Of a stretch of DNA of 64,000 bases, positions 61,381 through 64,000 are shown one piece after another (the first letter of the stretch is position 1; each line of letters starts with the position of its first letter). This stretch comes from CAIUGU01 sp965279735. Lineage in GTDB: Bacteria; Pseudomonadota; Gammaproteobacteria; Steroidobacterales; Steroidobacteraceae. The notes beneath the pieces were generated by a model that ran no database searches, was not told the origin of the DNA, and was given only the letters and a program-made list of their open reading frames with translations. Location of the stretch: NCBI GenBank assembly GCA_965279735.1, contig OZ257260.1:3658001-3722000 (forward strand), read 5' to 3'. The position numbers were made by a program, and so were the translations under genes.

Positions 61381-62451
61381 TCACGCGAGGCCGGGCTCGC
61401 TGGAATAGGCATTGAGCTTGTTATACAGCGTCTTGAGACTGCAACCCAGCACCGCAGCGGCGCGCCGCTTGTTTCCCTGGTAGTGGCGCAGGGTGGCCTC
61501 GATCAACGTGCGTTCCACATCAGCCATGCGCGAGCCTATGCGGATCATCAGATCCTGATCGGTGCTGGCGTAGCCTTTCACGGGCACCGGGACCACCGTG
61601 GCGGCAGCGTTTGAAACCAGCGGTGCCAGTTCAAGTGAGTCATCCGAGAGAATGAAGGCGCGTTCGATGGCGTTCTTCAGCTCGCGCACGTTGCCCGGCC
61701 ATGTGTGCCGCGTCAGCGTCGCCAGGGACATCGGCGAAAACCGCTTTTTCAGGCTGGAGGTGCGATTGAGCTCGGCGAGGAAGCGCTCTGCCAGCAGCAG
61801 GACGTCATCGTCACGATCGCGCAGCGCCGGGACGTTCACGGGGAACACGGCGAGCCGATACAGCAGGTCTTCGCGCAGCCGCCCTTCCTGCACCGCTTCC
61901 ATCGGGCAGCGATTCGTGGCGGCGATCACGCGGATGTCCGCTTCCTGTTCGCGACTGCCACCCACGCGACGGAAACGCCGCAATTCAAGCACGCGCAACA
62001 GTCGTGTCTGCATCTCGATCGGCATTTCCGTGACTTCATCCAGAAACAGCGTTCCGCCGCTGGCGCGCTCGAATACGCCGGCATGAGCCTGGATCGCGCC
62101 AGTGAAGCTGCCTTTTTCATGGCCGAACAGTTCAGCCTCGATGAGGTTGGCGGGAATGGCGCCGCAATTGATGGCGAGGAACGGTCCCTGCGCCCGGTCG
62201 CTGCGTGCATGAATGAGTTCGGCCACCAGCTCCTTGCCGCAGCCGCTTTCGCCGACGATAAGCACGCTGGCTTCCGTCGGACCCACACGCTCGATCAGGC
62301 GGAAGACGTCCCGCATGGCCTGTGAGCGTCCCACCAGCGGGCCCATGCCATCGACGCCCATTTTTCCATTCAACCTCACCCCCCTCGAAACCACATCGTG
62401 TGAAATGTTGGGACTGCGGGTAGGCACGGGCATCAGGTTGGACATACTCAT
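61381..62451 (-). CDS. Sigma-54 activator without receiver domain (EBP 2)
   Basis: 356 residues; ATG 62451 follows GGAGGGAAG. About 35 disordered N-terminal residues, then AAA+ with VLIVGESGCGKELVAELIHA (Cys variant of the GESGTGKE P-loop), GSFTGAIQAH as the sigma-54 loop, TLFLDEVTEMP and TRHTWPGNVREL. C-terminal Fis-like helix-turn-helix (GNKRRAAAVLGCSLKTLYNK). Paralogue of EBP 1. It is divergent from, and 389 bp from, a gene with a -24/-12 promoter, making that the leading target. Confidence 0.93.
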   Translation of the reverse strand: MSMSNLMPVPTRSPNISHDVVSRGVRLNGKMGVDGMGPLVGRSQAMRDVFRLIERVGPTEASVLIVGESGCGKELVAELIHARSDRAQGPFLAINCGAIPANLIEAELFGHEKGSFTGAIQAHAGVFERASGGTLFLDEVTEMPIEMQTRLLRVLELRRFRRVGGSREQEADIRVIAATNRCPMEAVQEGRLREDLLYRLAVFPVNVPALRDRDDDVLLLAERFLAELNRTSSLKKRFSPMSLATLTRHTWPGNVRELKNAIERAFILSDDSLELAPLVSNAAATVVPVPVKGYASTDQDLMIRIGSRMADVERTLIEATLRHYQGNKRRAAAVLGCSLKTLYNKLNAYSSEPGLA

Positions 62452-62591
62452 AGGGTCTTCCCTCCAGGTCTTGAAATCGGACAGTTCTTGAAGTCAAAAA
62501 AATTCAGGCGCTGGCTTTGTCTTTGGTGTGCGAGGCGAATTCAGCTTCGATGTAAAGGATTCATTCCAAAGGCGCTTTTCATGGGTGACTT

Positions 62592-62605
62592 TGTAACTTG
62601 TTACA
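62592..62605. promoter_or_regulatory. Candidate enhancer (UAS) for a sigma-54 activator
   Basis: TGTAAC and GTTACA form a perfect 6-bp inverted repeat with a 2-bp spacer, about 170 bp upstream of the -24 element, within the usual enhancer distance. A degenerate relative, TGTAACTGTTG, occurs on the minus strand at 55373-55383, about 90 bp upstream of the csbD -24 element. Confidence 0.4.
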
Positions 62606-62763
62606 CAGGAACGCGTTAGAGGCGCAGACCTATGCTCGCTTGGGATTCAATGACATCTTCTGTAGGTGTCTGTCCGACAAATTTTTACAACACCCTGACC
62701 ACACTCGCATGTGCGAATGGCAGGCTCGAAGGAATTTTCCTTTCGGGATATCTTTTTCGCGGG

Positions 62764-62780
62764 CTGGCATATCGCTTGCA
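62764..62780 (+). promoter_or_regulatory. Sigma-54 (-24/-12) promoter of lipoprotein-BON operon
   Basis: CTGGCATATCGCTTGCA: TGGCA and TTGCA with exactly 10 bp between GG and GC. Very close to consensus. Predicted transcription start near 62791, a leader of about 50 nt to the ATG at 62841. Confidence 0.78.
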
Positions 62781-62840
62781 ATTCCCCACCCCAGGCGCCT
62801 TCCCGTGAAGGCCATTCAATACAGGTGAGGAGATTCACAG

Positions 62841-63230
62841 ATGAAATCAGGAAAATTTGCCGGCACGTTGTCAATCGGCGCGCTCTTCATGCTCGCCGCG
62901 CTGAGTGGCTGCAACAAGGCGGAATCGCCCAGTGAAGTCCGCGAGGACGTAGCCGAGGCACGCCAGGACGCCGCAGAAAATGTGGCTGAAGCCCGGCAGG
63001 ATGCCGCTGGTGCAGTCAGCAGCGACGCTACCGCATTGAGCGAGACAAGCGCAGATGCCGCCCACGAAGTAGCCATCACGAAAGCCGAAGGCGCCCACAA
63101 GGTAGCTGTCGAGCAGTGTGAAGCCCTGAGTGGCCAGGCGCAGGCCGACTGCAAGGAAAAGGCAGACGCAATGCTCGAGATGGCGAAGGCCAATGCCGAT
63201 ACCGCCCTGACTGCAGCGCAGCCCAAATAA
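62841..63230 (+). CDS. Alanine-rich helical lipoprotein
   Basis: 129 residues. Signal peptide with lipobox LSGC (ALSGCNKAE, Cys24), then long Ala/Glu/Asp/Arg helical repeats, including two copies of VAEARQDAAE/AEARQDAAG, giving an 11-mer periodicity like an Lpp- or LEA-type rod. Two further Cys (near EQCEAL and ADCKEK) could form a disulfide. GAGGAG precedes ATG 62841. Expressed from the sigma-54 promoter and followed by the BON gene, so an envelope stress role is likely. Confidence 0.8.
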   Translation: MKSGKFAGTLSIGALFMLAALSGCNKAESPSEVREDVAEARQDAAENVAEARQDAAGAVSSDATALSETSADAAHEVAITKAEGAHKVAVEQCEALSGQAQADCKEKADAMLEMAKANADTALTAAQPK

Positions 63231-63279
63231 TTACCCCATCAATCAATTTGCACGAATTTTCTACAGGACGGAGAACGAC

Positions 63280-63831
63280 ATGAACTTCAGAAATTTTTCA
63301 GCGGCAGCAATTGTCATTGCCGCGATAGCAACGAGCGCGTGTGCAGCGAGCGGCGCCGACCGTTCGACGGGCCAGGTCGTCGATGACAGCGCGTTGACGG
63401 CGAAAGTCAAAACCGCATTGATTGACGAACCGGCGACGAAGGCGCGACAGATCGATGTCACGACGAATCGTGGTGTCGTTGAACTCGCGGGTGCCGTGGA
63501 TTCCCAGGCCGCGAAGACCAAGGCAGGCACGGTCGCGCAGGGCGTGGCGGGAGTTCGGGAAGTTCGGAACAACCTCACTGTAGGCGTTGCGAACCGCACA
63601 GCAGGGGAAGTCATCGACGATACCGTGATCACAGCCCGGGTGAAGTCGGCTCTCGCGGCCAATGCAGTCACCAAGGCTTACCAGATCAATGTCGAAACCC
63701 GGGAAGGCGTAGTGCAGTTGCACGGCTTTGTCGATTCGCAGAACGAAGCCAACCAGGCGGTACAGGAAGCCCGTGCGGTTCCCGGCGTCTCGTCGGTCAA
63801 GAGCGAGCTCGAGGTCAAGCCGAAGGGCTGA
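63280..63831 (+). CDS. Double-BON-domain exported protein (OsmY-like)
   Basis: 183 residues. Signal peptide (SAAAIVIAAIATSAC, possibly lipidated at Cys21), then two BON domains: VVDDSALTAKVKTALIDEP ... GVVELAGAVDSQ and VIDDTVITARVKSALAANA ... GVVQLHGFVDSQNEA ... GVSSVKSELEV. OsmY-like periplasmic proteins bind lipid or help outer-membrane protein folding under osmotic stress. 49 bp after the lipoprotein gene, probably the same sigma-54 transcript, ending at the terminator at 63910. Confidence 0.92.
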   Translation: MNFRNFSAAAIVIAAIATSACAASGADRSTGQVVDDSALTAKVKTALIDEPATKARQIDVTTNRGVVELAGAVDSQAAKTKAGTVAQGVAGVREVRNNLTVGVANRTAGEVIDDTVITARVKSALAANAVTKAYQINVETREGVVQLHGFVDSQNEANQAVQEARAVPGVSSVKSELEVKPKG

Positions 63832-63909
63832 TCCCTTGATGGCTTGCTCAGGCAGGCCATAAGGTAAGCATCAGCGGCCCACACGGAACCGGGCCGCCAA
63901 AGCAGACAG

Positions 63910-63944
63910 ACGCACCATCGTTCACGCGGTGGTGCGTTTTTTTT
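63910..63944 (+). terminator. Intrinsic terminator of the lipoprotein-BON operon
   Basis: An 11-bp stem with one G-T wobble (63910-63920 with 63927-63937), loop TTCACG, followed by eight T. Strong rho-independent terminator, 79 bp past the BON stop. From 63945 to 64000 I see no gene. Confidence 0.9.
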
Positions 63945-64000
63945 GATTCCGCGTCAACATGCCACCCTCACTCGGGTTGGAGACAGCGCGGAAATCATGG

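Larger units (their letters stand above)
62452..62840. other. 389-bp regulatory region between EBP 2 and lipoprotein
   Basis: No coding potential that I can support. It holds an inverted repeat TGTAAC-TT-GTTACA (62592-62605), a TGTCCGACA site near 62670, a near-perfect palindrome TCGCATGTGCGA (about 62706-62717) and the sigma-54 promoter (62764-62780). The lower GC and AT-rich tracts fit an upstream activating and looping region. Confidence 0.6.

Overview
This 64 kb window is GC-rich, densely coded chromosomal DNA from a gammaproteobacterium. The coaBC-dut-pyrE neighbourhood, a YggX-type iron protein beside mutY, many two-component/c-di-GMP proteins and sigma-54 activators fit the Xanthomonadales/Nevskiales/Steroidobacterales side of the class. 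That placement is an inference; no rRNA or marker gene is present to settle it. There is no prophage, CRISPR array, insertion sequence with a transposase, or rRNA operon.

Layout. (1) 1-7125: housekeeping: 3' part of coaBC, dut, a DUF4124 protein, pyrE, an AmpG-like transporter with a Rieske protein, a DUF6763-like acidic protein, trmB and a COG0523 metal-chaperone GTPase. (2) 7135-19982: a catabolic block. A complete 2-oxoacid dehydrogenase set (E1 alpha, E1 beta, E2, and E3 nearby) is interleaved with a succinate-semialdehyde-type dehydrogenase and an unusual M24 'pita-bread' protein. An MFS transporter, DoxX, a beta-hydroxyacid dehydrogenase and an old-yellow-enzyme reductase surround it, and an IclR regulator sits at the edge. 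The substrate is not obvious. (3) 20060-20133: tRNA-Gly(CCC). (4) 20291-34677: an eight-gene same-strand operon: DUF4159, membrane vWA, C13/caspase-like, TPR-metallopeptidase, MoxR, DUF58, BatA-type vWA and a 1266-residue DUF4175 protein. Its first gene has been split inside the signal-peptide codons by a 298-bp palindromic element with 29-bp perfect terminal inverted repeats, which seems to have supplied a new start codon. (5) 34680-47420: a signalling array with two REC-EAL proteins, one REC-GGDEF protein, three histidine kinases (two of them large hybrids or multidomain) and two NarL-type regulators. (6) 47478-51014: AsmA, mutY and yggX. (7) 51030-63944: a stress/envelope island with two REC-less sigma-54 activators, a ferritin-like protein, DUF1328, CsbD, a CHASE3 kinase, a Zn peptidase, a phospholipase-D-like lipoprotein, small lipoproteins, a PQ-loop/FAD oxidoreductase operon, two more response regulators and a BON protein. 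Well-spaced -24/-12 promoters lie before csbD and before the lipoprotein-BON pair, suggesting that the local activators drive local stress genes.

Most start codons were re-chosen from ribosome-binding sites, signal peptides and family length. Names rest on motif recognition by eye, without database searching.
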